Shown one piece after another: positions 53,322-62,487 of a DNA stretch of 64,000 bases. The notes under the pieces are model-generated. The model saw only the letters and a list, made by a program, of their open reading frames with translations, searched no databases and was not told the DNA's origin. Numbering within the stretch: position 1 is the stretch's first letter; each line of letters starts with the position of its first letter. Source of the stretch: Crassaminicella indica. GTDB lineage: Bacteria; Bacillota; Clostridia; Peptostreptococcales; Thermotaleaceae. The position numbers were made by a program, and so were the translations under genes. The stretch lies in the NCBI RefSeq assembly GCF_019203185.1, contig NZ_CP078093.1, positions 2,143,058-2,207,057 on the forward strand, written 5' to 3'.

Positions 53322-54428
53322 ATGATAGATAAAAAACTATTTAAACATATAGATGTTATGCTAATTGTTATTGTAGTATTGTTATTTATAAGTAGTTTGA
53401 TGATGATTAGTAGTGCAACCCATGTTACTCAAAATGGGTTAACTAGGCAAGTGAAAATACAGACAATAGCTTTTTTCTTAGGGATATTTGCTATTGTAAT
53501 GATTCTTTTTATTGATTATAATACCTTTGGTAATTTTCAAAAAGGTATTTATATCGCGTCAATTGTGCTATTAGTGGCTGTGCATATACCGGGAATTGGT
53601 AAAGCTCAATTTGGTGCAAGGAGCTGGATTAACTTAGGTCCTGTGGACATACAGCCATCTGAGATTGTTAAAATAGCTTTTATTCTTTCCTTTGCAAAAT
53701 TCTTAGAAGATAGACAGAATAAATTAAATACAATAAAAGATTTAATTCCTGTGGGATGCTATGCAGCAGCACCTATATTATTGATTTTAAAGGAGCCTGA
53801 TTTAGGGAATGCATTAGTATTTATGGTGATTGCTTTTGGAATGATTTTTGTGTCGGGGCTAGATTATAAAATAATAGGAAGAGGTATGCTTGCAGGGGTT
53901 ATTTCTTTACCACTTGTATATAAGCTTTTAGCCCCACATCAAAAAGTAAGAATAGATGCATTCTTAAATCCATCTGATGTAAGTTTGCCTGGGAATTATC
54001 ATGTGATGCAATCAAAGATTGCTATTGGCTCAGGAAAATTGCTAGGAAAAGGTCTATACCACGGAACACAAAATAATTATAATTTTTTACCAGTGCAGGA
54101 ATCTGATTTTATTTTTGCAGTTTTAGCAGAAGAACTTGGTTTTATAGGTGCTTTGGTCATTCTTGCTTTATATTTTATTTTCTTATATAGAATGATAAAA
54201 ATTGCAAAAAATGCAAAAGATGTGTATGGATCTTTAATTGTGGTAGGTATTACTTCAATGTTTGCCTTTCAAATATTTGAGAATATTGGTATGACTATGG
54301 GGGTGATGCCTGTAACAGGAGTTACACTTCCTTTCTTAAGCTATGGTGGGAGTTCTCTTTTAACCAATATGATAGCAATTGGAATTATTTTAAATATAGG
54401 TATGAGAAGGCAAAAAATCAATTTTTAA
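53322..54428 (+). CDS. rodA: RodA, SEDS-family peptidoglycan glycosyltransferase
   Basis: The 368-residue polytopic protein has ten hydrophobic segments and the family motifs ARSWINLGPVDIQPSEIVKI, KEPDLGNALV and GVTLPFLSYGGSSL. RodA polymerises glycan strands with PBP2. It is transcribed from its own promoter after the min genes, with 15 bp to mgsA. Confidence 0.95.
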   Translation: MIDKKLFKHIDVMLIVIVVLLFISSLMMISSATHVTQNGLTRQVKIQTIAFFLGIFAIVMILFIDYNTFGNFQKGIYIASIVLLVAVHIPGIGKAQFGARSWINLGPVDIQPSEIVKIAFILSFAKFLEDRQNKLNTIKDLIPVGCYAAAPILLILKEPDLGNALVFMVIAFGMIFVSGLDYKIIGRGMLAGVISLPLVYKLLAPHQKVRIDAFLNPSDVSLPGNYHVMQSKIAIGSGKLLGKGLYHGTQNNYNFLPVQESDFIFAVLAEELGFIGALVILALYFIFLYRMIKIAKNAKDVYGSLIVVGITSMFAFQIFENIGMTMGVMPVTGVTLPFLSYGGSSLLTNMIAIGIILNIGMRRQKINF

Positions 54429-54443
54429 ACGGGTGAGGAGAAG

Positions 54444-54857
54444 ATGCGAATGAAGATTGCACTAATAGCACATGACAAGAAAAAAGAAAGTATGGTTAAC
54501 TTTGCAATAGCATATAAGGATACTCTTGCAAAGTATGATTTGATGGCTACTGGTACTACAGGTAAAAGAATTATGGATGCTACAGGACTAAAGGTAAAGA
54601 GATTTCAATCAGGACCTTTAGGAGGTGATCAGCAAATAGGTGCAGAAATTGCACAAAATAAAATTGATTTAGTTATATTCCTAAGAGATCCATTAACAGC
54701 GCAATCCCATGAGCCAGATATCCTAGCATTGCTTAGGTTATGTGATGTTTATAAGATACCTGTAGCGACGAATATAGCTACTGCTGAAATCCTTCTTCGC
54801 GCTATGAAAAGAGGAGAATTTCATTGGCGTGAGATTATTAGAAAATATGATGAGTAA
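54444..54857 (+). CDS. mgsA: Methylglyoxal synthase
   Basis: The 137 residues contain [37 protein letters not shown] and [15 protein letters not shown], with the catalytic Asp and His of MgsA, which converts DHAP to methylglyoxal and Pi. It is linked to rodA, as in other Clostridia and Bacillus. GGGTGAGGAGA precedes the ATG at 54444; ATG 54450 is an alternative. Confidence 0.95.
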   Translation: MRMKIALIAHDKKKESMVNFAIAYKDTLAKYDLMATGTTGKRIMDATGLKVKRFQSGPLGGDQQIGAEIAQNKIDLVIFLRDPLTAQSHEPDILALLRLCDVYKIPVATNIATAEILLRAMKRGEFHWREIIRKYDE

Positions 54858-54875
54858 ATATTTAAATAAAATAGC

Positions 54876-54901
54876 TCCCAATACATATTTGTATTAGGGG
54901 G
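54876..54901 (+). terminator. Imperfect hairpin after mgsA
   Basis: CCCAATAC and GTATTAGGG pair with one bulge. No T-run of note follows, so it may be a weak terminator. Confidence 0.45.
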
Positions 54902-54949
54902 TTAATAATATTTTTGGGATTTTAATTATTGGCAAAATGGAGGATAGCT

Positions 54950-55987
54950 ATGACAAAAAAAGTTAATTTATATTTTTGTGTAATTATATTATTATTTGTA
55001 AGCTTATTATCAGGATGTAGTAAAAAGAAAGAGCCTGTTACAGATTCAGCGTATATGCTAGGAACTCATTTAAATATTACTATTTGGACAGAGAATGAAG
55101 ATGAAGGAAAAAAAGTGATAAAGGAATGCTTCAAAAGGATTTCTGAAATAGAAAAAAAGATGAGCGTAAATATAAAGGATAGTGAAATCAATAATATAAA
55201 TAAAAATGCAGGAAAGGAATTTGTAAAAGTAAGTGCTGAAACAAGTAAAGTTTTAAATAAAGCATTAAAATATGGAGAAATTTCGAATGGAGCCTTTGAT
55301 CTTACTGTTGGAAAATTTGTGAAGCTATGGGGAATTGGTACTTACAATGAAAGAATTCCTTCAAAATCAGAAATTGATGATGCATTAAAATATGTAGATT
55401 ATAAATTATTAAAAAAAGATGAAAAAAATGGATATAAGCTCGATAAAGAGGGAATGCGTATTGATTTAGGAGGGATTGCTAAAGGATATGCAGCAGATGA
55501 AGCATATAGGATTCTTAAAAGTAATGGAATTGAGAATGCTGTTATTAATTTAGGAGGAAATATTTTTACTTTAGGAACAAGACCTGATGGTGAAATTTGG
55601 AAAATAGGAATACAGGATCCTTTTGAACCTACTGGTACTTATATGGGGATTGTTCAATTTTCTGATAAAGCTATTGTTACTTCAGGAAACTATGAAAGAT
55701 TTTTTATCAAGAATAATAAAAGATATCATCATATTATTGATCCTAAGACAGGCTATCCGTCTGAGAATGGAATCATTAGTACGACAATTATAACAAATCA
55801 TTCTATTGATGCAGATGCATTATCAACTTCTGTTTATATATTAGGGGTTAAAAAAGGCTTAGATTTAATTGAAAAGCTTGATGATGTGGAATGTATTATT
55901 GTTACTAAAAATCGCAAGGTATATTTATCATCAGGAATGAAAGATAAATTTAAAATTAAAAATAATAGTTTTCAAATTGAAAATTAG
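54950..55987 (+). CDS. apbE: FAD:protein FMN transferase ApbE (lipoprotein)
   Basis: ATG 54950 has TGGAGGAT upstream. The signal peptide ends in lipobox LLSGC, so the enzyme is exported and lipid-anchored. ApbE motifs follow: YMLGTHLNITIW, FDLTVGKFVKLWG, DLGGIAKGYAADEA, NLGGNIFTLG and the metal-binding DADALSTSVYILG. It transfers FMN to Thr in RnfG and RnfD; both are encoded about 14 kb upstream. Length is 345 residues. Confidence 0.95.
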   Translation: MTKKVNLYFCVIILLFVSLLSGCSKKKEPVTDSAYMLGTHLNITIWTENEDEGKKVIKECFKRISEIEKKMSVNIKDSEINNINKNAGKEFVKVSAETSKVLNKALKYGEISNGAFDLTVGKFVKLWGIGTYNERIPSKSEIDDALKYVDYKLLKKDEKNGYKLDKEGMRIDLGGIAKGYAADEAYRILKSNGIENAVINLGGNIFTLGTRPDGEIWKIGIQDPFEPTGTYMGIVQFSDKAIVTSGNYERFFIKNNKRYHHIIDPKTGYPSENGIISTTIITNHSIDADALSTSVYILGVKKGLDLIEKLDDVECIIVTKNRKVYLSSGMKDKFKIKNNSFQIEN

Positions 55988-56014
55988 GACTAAAGCATTG
56001 GCTTTAGTCCTTTA
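55987..56014 (+). terminator. Terminator of apbE
   Basis: GGACTAAAGC-ATTG-GCTTTAGTCC with TTTATT beyond. Confidence 0.85.
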
Positions 56015-56039
56015 TTGTAATAATTAAACCTCCCTTTAA

Positions 56040-56146
56040 ATATTATTATATATAGGGATCCAACTTCAACATAAAAAAAAGAAATATATAAATGGAATGA
56101 ACTATCTTTTATATTTCATTTTAAAGTTGTTTACCTATATAATATC
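56040..56146. repeat. Short copy of the fold-back repeat
   Basis: This 107-bp palindrome shares with 43469-43736 a 25-base AACATAAAAAAAAGAAATAT-type block on its left and a GGAATGAACTATCTTTTATATTTC-type block followed by TTGTTTACCTATATAAT on its right. The internal 130-odd bases of the long copy are missing. It lies between apbE and the SpoIVFA-like gene. Confidence 0.7.
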
Positions 56147-56167
56147 ATGAACATAGGGAGGTAAGTT

Positions 56168-56869
56168 ATGAATAAATCATATCTTTATTATCAAAACAGA
56201 AAACCTCATAAAAATAATGAGAATTCCTTTTATAAAAAATTTTTAAAGCAGATTGTGTTATGTATATTGATTGTGTTATTAGTTATTTTGATGAAAAATA
56301 TTCATTCTCCAATTACTAATAAAACAACAGAAATGATTAAAATATCTCTTACAAAGGAAATGGATATAAAAAAATCTATAAGAGGAGTTATAAAATACGC
56401 AAAGGAAATACCTAAAATGCCAGAAAAAGTAGTAAATGTATTTAGTGATTTTTCAGGAAAAAAAGATTTACAAATGGAATTTGCAGTACCTGTAAAGGGT
56501 GATATTATATCAGATTATGGAGAAAAAGTAGATCCTATTTCTAATATTAAAACCTTTCAAAGAGGAGTAGATATACTGATTGATAAAGATAAAAATATAA
56601 AAGCAATCGCAGATGGTGAAATTATAGAAATTGGTGAAGGGAAAAGCTTAGGTAAATATGTAAAAGTAAAACATAGCCATAATATTATATCATTATATGC
56701 AGATTGTTCAGATATTCAAGTGAAAAAGGGACAAAAAGTAAAGAAGGGAGAAATTATTGCCAAAATTTATAGGCACAACACAAATGCATATTTGCATTTT
56801 GAGCTTTGGGTAGATGGAAAAGTAGTTGATCCAGAAAAGTACATTCCTTTTGATAGAAAGATTTTATAA
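56168..56869 (+). CDS. SpoIVFA-like protein with degenerate LytM (M23) domain
   Basis: One membrane helix (about residues 28-43) precedes a stalk and a C-terminal M23-like domain (GDIISDYGEKVDP to LHFELWVDG). The M23 zinc ligands are altered: the expected His-x-Gly-x-Asp is RGVDI, and His-x-His is YLHFEL, so catalysis is unlikely. A non-catalytic LytM domain next to an M50 protease is what is known for SpoIVFA, which holds SpoIVFB inactive in the outer forespore membrane. GGGAGGTAAGTT precedes the ATG. Length is 233 residues. Confidence 0.82.
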   Translation: MNKSYLYYQNRKPHKNNENSFYKKFLKQIVLCILIVLLVILMKNIHSPITNKTTEMIKISLTKEMDIKKSIRGVIKYAKEIPKMPEKVVNVFSDFSGKKDLQMEFAVPVKGDIISDYGEKVDPISNIKTFQRGVDILIDKDKNIKAIADGEIIEIGEGKSLGKYVKVKHSHNIISLYADCSDIQVKKGQKVKKGEIIAKIYRHNTNAYLHFELWVDGKVVDPEKYIPFDRKIL

Positions 56870-56888
56870 AATAAAGGATGGTATGTGA

Positions 56889-57767
56889 ATGAGGCTGATG
56901 AGGGTATATGGAGTAGACATTAAGGTGAATGTGCTTTTATGTATTATTTTTTTCATATTTTTTATATTTGGGTATATTGAAAATTTAATAATTTCTTTTT
57001 TAGTAGTGCTACTCCATGAAGGGGCTCATGTATTTGTTGCAAAATTATTTGGATATAGAATAGACAAAGTGGAAATTTTCCCCTTTGGAGGTGTTGCAGC
57101 AATTGAAGAAAACCTTGTGATGTATCCTAAACACGAAATTATAATTGCTGCATCTGGACCTATTTTTAATTTTATTATAGTGTTTATAAGTTATAATATG
57201 TTAGGTAGCTTGTATGCATCTTTTGATGGATTTGTTTTTTTTGTGTATGCTAATCTAATGATTGGTCTATTTAATTTACTTCCTGTGATTCCTTTAGATG
57301 GAGGAAGAATGATAAGAGCATATTTAGCCTATTTAATAGGATTTAAGAAGGCAACAAATATAGTTGTGATTTTATCTAAGGGTATAAGCTGTCTGCTATT
57401 TTTATGGGGATGCTATATGATTAAGTTCAATAAGCTGAATATATATTTACCTTTATTAGCTATATTTTTGTATACAGCTGCTCATAAAGAGCAAAGCATA
57501 GCAGCTTTTATTTTTATTAAAGAGATTGCACAAAAAAAGCAGCATTTATTATGTAATGGGGTATTAAGTACAAAATACCTAACAGCAGTAAAAAGTGTGT
57601 CTGTAAAGGATGTGATGAATCAGTTTGTTCCAAGAAAGTATCATATTATTACTGTCGTAGATACACGATGTAATGTTATTGGTGTATTAACAGAAAACGA
57701 TATATTTAATGGGATGGTTCAATATGGACTAAATGCTTCTTTAGAAAAGTTGTTAATGGGAAAGTAA
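56889..57767 (+). CDS. spoIVFB: SpoIVFB-like M50 site-2 protease
   Basis: The 292-residue product has six hydrophobic segments with the zinc motif HEGAH (43-47) and the second motif LLPVIPLDGGRM (Asp near 137). The C-terminal region (TAVKSVSVKDVMNQFVPRKY, IGVLTENDIF) is CBS-like and likely senses ATP. SpoIVFB cleaves pro-sigma-K in the mother cell. It lies 19 bp after the SpoIVFA-like gene. No pro-sigma-K gene is in this window. Confidence 0.92.
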   Translation: MRLMRVYGVDIKVNVLLCIIFFIFFIFGYIENLIISFLVVLLHEGAHVFVAKLFGYRIDKVEIFPFGGVAAIEENLVMYPKHEIIIAASGPIFNFIIVFISYNMLGSLYASFDGFVFFVYANLMIGLFNLLPVIPLDGGRMIRAYLAYLIGFKKATNIVVILSKGISCLLFLWGCYMIKFNKLNIYLPLLAIFLYTAAHKEQSIAAFIFIKEIAQKKQHLLCNGVLSTKYLTAVKSVSVKDVMNQFVPRKYHIITVVDTRCNVIGVLTENDIFNGMVQYGLNASLEKLLMGK

Positions 57768-57873
57768 AATGGTAGAATAGTAATGCAAAACTTTAGAGCC
57801 CAATAAGGTATTTATGTTAATGAGTCTACAAATAATACAAAAGAGATCAAAGTAGAAACTAGGAGGACAAAGG

Positions 57874-59721
57874 ATGAACAAGGCAGTCTTAGAAGACTTA
57901 TTATTTCAAGTTGAAAAACCTGCAAGATACATAGGCAGGGAAATTAATTCAGTAAATAAATCACTAGATAAAGTTAAGGTGAGATTTGGATTTGCATTTC
58001 CAGATATATATGAAGTGGGAATGTCCCATTTAGGAATGCATATTTTATATAATTTGCTCAATAATCAAGAGGATATATACTGTGAAAGAATATTTTCGCC
58101 ATGGGTTGATATGGAAGAACAATTAAGACAAAGAAATATATCTCTTTTTACGCTAGAAACACATACGCCTATAGTAGAGTTAGATTTTATTGGATTTACA
58201 CTGCAATATGAACTAAGCTATACAAATGTGTTAAACATATTAAACTTAGGAAATATACCTATAAAAAGAGAAGATAGACAACAAGAGCATCCATTTGTTA
58301 TTGCTGGAGGACCATGTGTATACAATCCAGAGGTTCTTGCAGATGTGGTAGATATATTTATTTTAGGTGAAGGAGAAGAATTATTATTAGAAATAATGGA
58401 TCGCTATAAAGAATGGAAGGGCTCAGGAAAGGATAAAAAAGAGTTTTTAGAGTATATTGCCGATATTAAAGGCGTATATATTCCATCCTTTTATGATTTA
58501 GAATATGATGAGGAGGGTAACATAAAAGCTTTTATACCTAAGAAGGAATCTTATCCTAGAACTATCTCTAAAAGAATTATTAAGAATTTAGATGATATTT
58601 ACTATCCTGATAAAGTAATTGTTCCATTTATCAATGTAGTTCACGAACGTGCTATGGTAGAAATATTTAGAGGATGTACACGAGGATGTAGATTTTGTCA
58701 AGCAGGAATTATCTATAGACCTGTTAGAGAAAGATCACTGTATAAAGTGAAAGAATTAGCGCATGAGTTGATTAAAAATACTGGATATGAAGAATTGTCT
58801 TTGGCATCACTTAGTACAAGTGATTATTCGGAAATAATACCTTTGATAAGGCACTTGATAGATGAATATGCAGGCAAGAAGATAGGTTTATCTTTACCTT
58901 CTTTAAGATTAGATAAATTTCCATTAGAGGTGCTTGAAGAAATTCAAAAGGTTAGAAAAACTGGGCTTACATTTGCTCCAGAGGCAGGAACACAAAGGCT
59001 TAGAGATGTGATTAACAAAGGTATTACAGAAAAGGATTTAATCGATGCTTGTGAGAATGCTTTTTCACTTGGATGGAACAATGTAAAGCTTTACTTTATG
59101 ATTGGTCTACCAACTGAAACTTATGAAGATTTAGATGGGATTGTAGACCTTGCAAAAAAGGTTGTTGATGCATATTATCGTACACCTAAAGAAAAAAGAG
59201 GAAAAGGATTAAATGTTACTATTAGTACATCTAATTTTGTACCAAAGCCTTTTACAGCTTTTCAGTGGCATCCACAGGATACGATTGAAAAATTAAAAGA
59301 AAAACAAAAATATTTAAAGGAAAAGTTAAGACATAAAAATATAAAATATAATTATCATGATGCAAAAACAAGCTTTTTAGAGGCTGTATTTGCTAGAGGA
59401 GATAGAAGATTAGGAAAAGCATTAATAAAAGGATGGGAAAATGGATGTAAATTTGATGGATGGGGAGACTTTTTTGAATATGATAAATGGATGAAAACCT
59501 TTGAAGAATGTAATATAGATCCAGCATTTTATGCGAACAGGGAGCGTTCTTATGAAGAAATATTGCCATGGGATTTTATTGATATAGGAGTAACAAAAAA
59601 ATTTTTAATCAGAGAAAATGAAAAAGCAAAAAAAGGTGATTTGACACATGATTGTAGAATAAGCTGTACAGGTTGTGGTATGAATCATAGTTTGATAGGT
59701 GGTGATGTATGCAATGTATAA
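57874..59721 (+). CDS. B12-binding-like radical SAM protein (TIGR03960 type)
   Basis: The 615 residues begin with a B12-binding-like segment (FGFAFPDIYEVGMSHLGMHIL) and then the radical SAM core with Cys motif FRGCTRGCRFCQAG (CxxxCxxC) and the later NVTISTSNFVPKPFTAFQW. The C-terminus holds CRISCTGCGMN. This is the TIGR03960 family of unknown target, nearly always followed by a TIGR03936 partner and RNase G. AGGAGGACAAAGG precedes the ATG. Confidence 0.92.
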   Translation: MNKAVLEDLLFQVEKPARYIGREINSVNKSLDKVKVRFGFAFPDIYEVGMSHLGMHILYNLLNNQEDIYCERIFSPWVDMEEQLRQRNISLFTLETHTPIVELDFIGFTLQYELSYTNVLNILNLGNIPIKREDRQQEHPFVIAGGPCVYNPEVLADVVDIFILGEGEELLLEIMDRYKEWKGSGKDKKEFLEYIADIKGVYIPSFYDLEYDEEGNIKAFIPKKESYPRTISKRIIKNLDDIYYPDKVIVPFINVVHERAMVEIFRGCTRGCRFCQAGIIYRPVRERSLYKVKELAHELIKNTGYEELSLASLSTSDYSEIIPLIRHLIDEYAGKKIGLSLPSLRLDKFPLEVLEEIQKVRKTGLTFAPEAGTQRLRDVINKGITEKDLIDACENAFSLGWNNVKLYFMIGLPTETYEDLDGIVDLAKKVVDAYYRTPKEKRGKGLNVTISTSNFVPKPFTAFQWHPQDTIEKLKEKQKYLKEKLRHKNIKYNYHDAKTSFLEAVFARGDRRLGKALIKGWENGCKFDGWGDFFEYDKWMKTFEECNIDPAFYANRERSYEEILPWDFIDIGVTKKFLIRENEKAKKGDLTHDCRISCTGCGMNHSLIGGDVCNV

Positions 59722-60430
59722 AGTAAGAATGAGATTTAGTAAAAAGGATTTTATGATATTTATTTCTCATTTAGATCTAGCAAGAGTAATGGAAAGAGCT
59801 TTAAGAAGAGCAGATGTACCTCTTTGCTTTACACAAGGATTTAATCCTCATCCGAAGATATCTTTTGCTACAGCACTAGCTTTAGGGGTTTCTAGTGATG
59901 GAGAATATGTAGACATAGAGATTGAAGAAAAAATAGATCTAAATATTTTAAAAGAAAAGATAAACAAGGAATTGCCAGAAGGGATTCATATTATTCAATG
60001 TCAATACATAGATGTAAAAAGTAAACCTCTTATGGCTGTTATTGAATATTCTACTTATATTGTAAGATGTGTTTTAGCAGATGATGTAAATGAGGATAAA
60101 TTAAATGCTTTGATAAAAGATTTTATGAAAAACAAAGAAATTATCATACATAAAATAGTGAAGAAAAAAAACAAAACGAGAGAAAAAGAAATCAATATCA
60201 GACCGTTTATTAGAAATTTAGAATTGCTAAATAAAGAAGATTGCAATTGTATATTTAAAATGACTCTAGCTACAGGTAGCAAAGGGAATTTAAAACCTGA
60301 AGTGCTGATCGAGCAGCTAAAGGATAGAATGAAAATATCTATATTGTTAGATAGTATTAGAGTTCATAGATTGGGTTTATATAGTATAAAAGATGAAAGA
60401 CTCATTGAACCTTTAGAGATTGGCAGGTAG
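59705..60430 (+). CDS. Radical SAM-associated protein (DUF2344, TIGR03936 type)
   Basis: The 241-residue product (from ATG 59705) contains YKVRMRFSKKDFMIFISHLDL, PLCFTQGFNPHPKISFATAL and GSKGNLKPEVLIEQL, matching DUF2344. It overlaps the TIGR03960 gene by 17 bp, so the pair is translated together and probably acts together; in some bacteria the two are fused. Their target, perhaps RNA or tRNA, is unknown. Confidence 0.9.
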   Translation: MYAMYKVRMRFSKKDFMIFISHLDLARVMERALRRADVPLCFTQGFNPHPKISFATALALGVSSDGEYVDIEIEEKIDLNILKEKINKELPEGIHIIQCQYIDVKSKPLMAVIEYSTYIVRCVLADDVNEDKLNALIKDFMKNKEIIIHKIVKKKNKTREKEINIRPFIRNLELLNKEDCNCIFKMTLATGSKGNLKPEVLIEQLKDRMKISILLDSIRVHRLGLYSIKDERLIEPLEIGR

Positions 60431-60459
60431 ACTTTTAAGGAATTAGGGGGATTATTGGA

Positions 60460-61968
60460 ATGAATGAAATCATAGTCAATTCCAGTTTAAGCCAGACACG
60501 TGTTGCTTTGCTTGAGGATAAAGAGCTGGTAGAATTATATATTGAAAGAGAAAACAGTAAAAGAACTGTAGGAAATATTTACAAAGGACGAGTAACAAAT
60601 GTATTACCAGGAATGCAAGCTGCTTTTGTTGATATTGGATGTGAAAAAAATGCTTTTTTATTTGTAAAGGATGCAATACCACCTGAAATGTCAGGGAGTA
60701 AAGAGGTATCTATAAGAGATGTGGTTAAAAATGGACAAGAAATTATTGTACAAGTCATTAAAGAGTCTATAGGCACAAAAGGGGCTAGAGTAACAACTCA
60801 TTTAACTCTTCCAGGAAGATATTTAGTATTAATGCCTTATATAGATTATATAGGTATTTCTAGAAGAATTAATGATGAAGAGGAAAGAGATAGATTAAGG
60901 AATATACTTGAAGAGTTAAAACCAAGTAATATGGGGATTATTGTTAGAACGGCAGGCGAAGGAAAAACAGAAAAAGAATTAAAAGAAGACTTGAAATTTC
61001 TATTAAAATTATGGCAAAAAATTGATAAAGAAAAGCATCTAGGCTTTGCTCCAAGAGTGATTTATAAGGATTTAGATTTGATCCATAGAACCATAAGAGA
61101 TATGTTTACAGGCAATATAGATAAATTTGTTATTAATGATAAAGAAAAATATAACAGTATAATTGATCTTGTCGAGCTTATTGCACCTCACTTAAGAAAT
61201 AGAGTAGAGTTTTTTGAAATGGATATGGATATATTTGATTACTATCGTATAGAAAAAATGATTTATGAGGCAATAGGAAGGAAAGTTTGGCTGAAAAGTG
61301 GTGGTTATATTATAATAGATCAAACAGAAGCATTGACTGTGATTGATGTTAATACAGGGAAATATGTGGGCAGTATTGATTTAGAAGATACTGTTTTAAG
61401 GACAAATAAAGAAGCTGCGATAGAAATTGCTAAACAACTGAGATTGCGTGATATTGGTGGGATTATTATTGTAGACTTTATAGATATGAATAACGATGGT
61501 GCAGAAAGGGAAGTATTAGAAGTATTAGAAAAAGCACTTGAGAAGGATAAGACCAAAACAAATGTTTTAGGAATAACACAACTAGGGTTACTGGAAATGA
61601 CTAGAAAAAAAATTAGAGGAAGAATAGGTTCAATTATGCAAAGAAAGTGTCCTTATTGTGATGGAACAGGAAATGTACTATCAGAATATACAGTGATTCA
61701 AAATATTGAGAAGGAAGTAAGAAGAATTGCTGTACATACAAATGCTCAAGCTGTACTCATTGAAGTAAATCCTTCTGTAGAAGCTTTGCTTAAGGCAGAT
61801 GGAAATCGGTTTGTTCATGAATTAGAGGAAATTTCAAATATAAAAATATTCATAGAGGGTGTAGATCATATTCATAACAATCATTTAAATGTAAAGGCTA
61901 TGGGGAAGATAGAGAAAATCGAAAGTATAATAGCAGAAAAAAATAATGACTTTAGAAAAAAAGAGTAA
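60460..61968 (+). CDS. rng: Ribonuclease G/E
   Basis: The 502 residues start with an S1 domain (VGNIYKGRVTNVLPGMQAAFVDIG) and continue to the catalytic region TVIDVNTGKYVG, IIIVDFIDM (Asp ligands for Mg) and the zinc-link CPYCDGTGNV. The length without a long C-terminal tail fits RNase G. It processes rRNA and decays mRNA. GGGGG before the ATG serves as its ribosome binding site. The neighbours TIGR03960/TIGR03936 and rplS are its usual clostridial context. Confidence 0.95.
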   Translation: MNEIIVNSSLSQTRVALLEDKELVELYIERENSKRTVGNIYKGRVTNVLPGMQAAFVDIGCEKNAFLFVKDAIPPEMSGSKEVSIRDVVKNGQEIIVQVIKESIGTKGARVTTHLTLPGRYLVLMPYIDYIGISRRINDEEERDRLRNILEELKPSNMGIIVRTAGEGKTEKELKEDLKFLLKLWQKIDKEKHLGFAPRVIYKDLDLIHRTIRDMFTGNIDKFVINDKEKYNSIIDLVELIAPHLRNRVEFFEMDMDIFDYYRIEKMIYEAIGRKVWLKSGGYIIIDQTEALTVIDVNTGKYVGSIDLEDTVLRTNKEAAIEIAKQLRLRDIGGIIIVDFIDMNNDGAEREVLEVLEKALEKDKTKTNVLGITQLGLLEMTRKKIRGRIGSIMQRKCPYCDGTGNVLSEYTVIQNIEKEVRRIAVHTNAQAVLIEVNPSVEALLKADGNRFVHELEEISNIKIFIEGVDHIHNNHLNVKAMGKIEKIESIIAEKNNDFRKKE

Positions 61969-61977
61969 ATATATTTA

Positions 61978-62006
61978 TTGTATTATAAAATCAAATGTGT
62001 TATAAT
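61978..62006 (+). promoter_or_regulatory. Promoter of rplS
   Basis: TTGTAT, a 17-bp spacer and TATAAT sit 72 bp before the rplS start. Confidence 0.75.
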
Positions 62007-62012
62007 CATACT

Positions 62013-62075
62013 TGGCAATACGGGCGGTCCTCTATTCTTTGTAAGAATATGAACGTCTAGGAAGGAAGGAGGTCA
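62013..62075 (+). promoter_or_regulatory. L19 leader (ribosomal protein autoregulatory RNA)
   Basis: The 5' leader holds CGGGCGGTCCTCT and AACGTCTAGGAAGGAAGGAGG around the hairpin ATTCTT-TGT-AAGAAT. The arrangement resembles the L19 leader of Firmicutes, in which GGTCCTC could sequester the GAGG ribosome binding site. Identification is from memory of that family plus the visible complementarity. Confidence 0.6.
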
Positions 62076-62078
62076 ACT

Positions 62079-62423
62079 ATGGACATCATAAAAGCAATTG
62101 AACAAGAACAGCTTAAAACTGATATTCCGGAATTTAATGTTGGTGATACAGTAAAAGTACACTTAAAGATTAAAGAAGGAAACAGAGAAAGAATTCAGGT
62201 ATTTGAAGGTTTTGTACTTAAAAGACAAAACGGTGGAGCAAGAGAAACTTTCACAGTAAGAAGAATTTCTTATGGAGTTGGAGTTGAAAGAACTTTACCA
62301 TTACATTCACCAAAAATTGAAAAAATTGAAGTGATTAGAAAAGGAAAAGTTAGAAGAGCTAAGCTTAACTACATTCGTAAGTTAAGAGGAAAAGCAGCGA
62401 AAATTAAAGAGAAGAAGTTTTAA
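62079..62423 (+). CDS. rplS: Large ribosomal subunit protein bL19
   Basis: The 114 residues include [53 protein letters not shown] and the basic tail [17 protein letters not shown], all standard for bL19 at the subunit interface. It is preceded by a structured leader. A terminator separates it from rbgA. Confidence 0.97.
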   Translation: MDIIKAIEQEQLKTDIPEFNVGDTVKVHLKIKEGNRERIQVFEGFVLKRQNGGARETFTVRRISYGVGVERTLPLHSPKIEKIEVIRKGKVRRAKLNYIRKLRGKAAKIKEKKF

Positions 62424-62425
62424 TA

Positions 62426-62452
62426 AAAGGGACTGGACACAGTCCCTTTGTT
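62426..62452 (+). terminator. Hairpin after rplS
   Basis: AAAGGGACTG-GACA-CAGTCCCTTT, followed by a weak T-run. Confidence 0.8.
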
Positions 62453-62487
62453 AATATATCAAATACATAAAAGGTGCGGTGAGAGGA

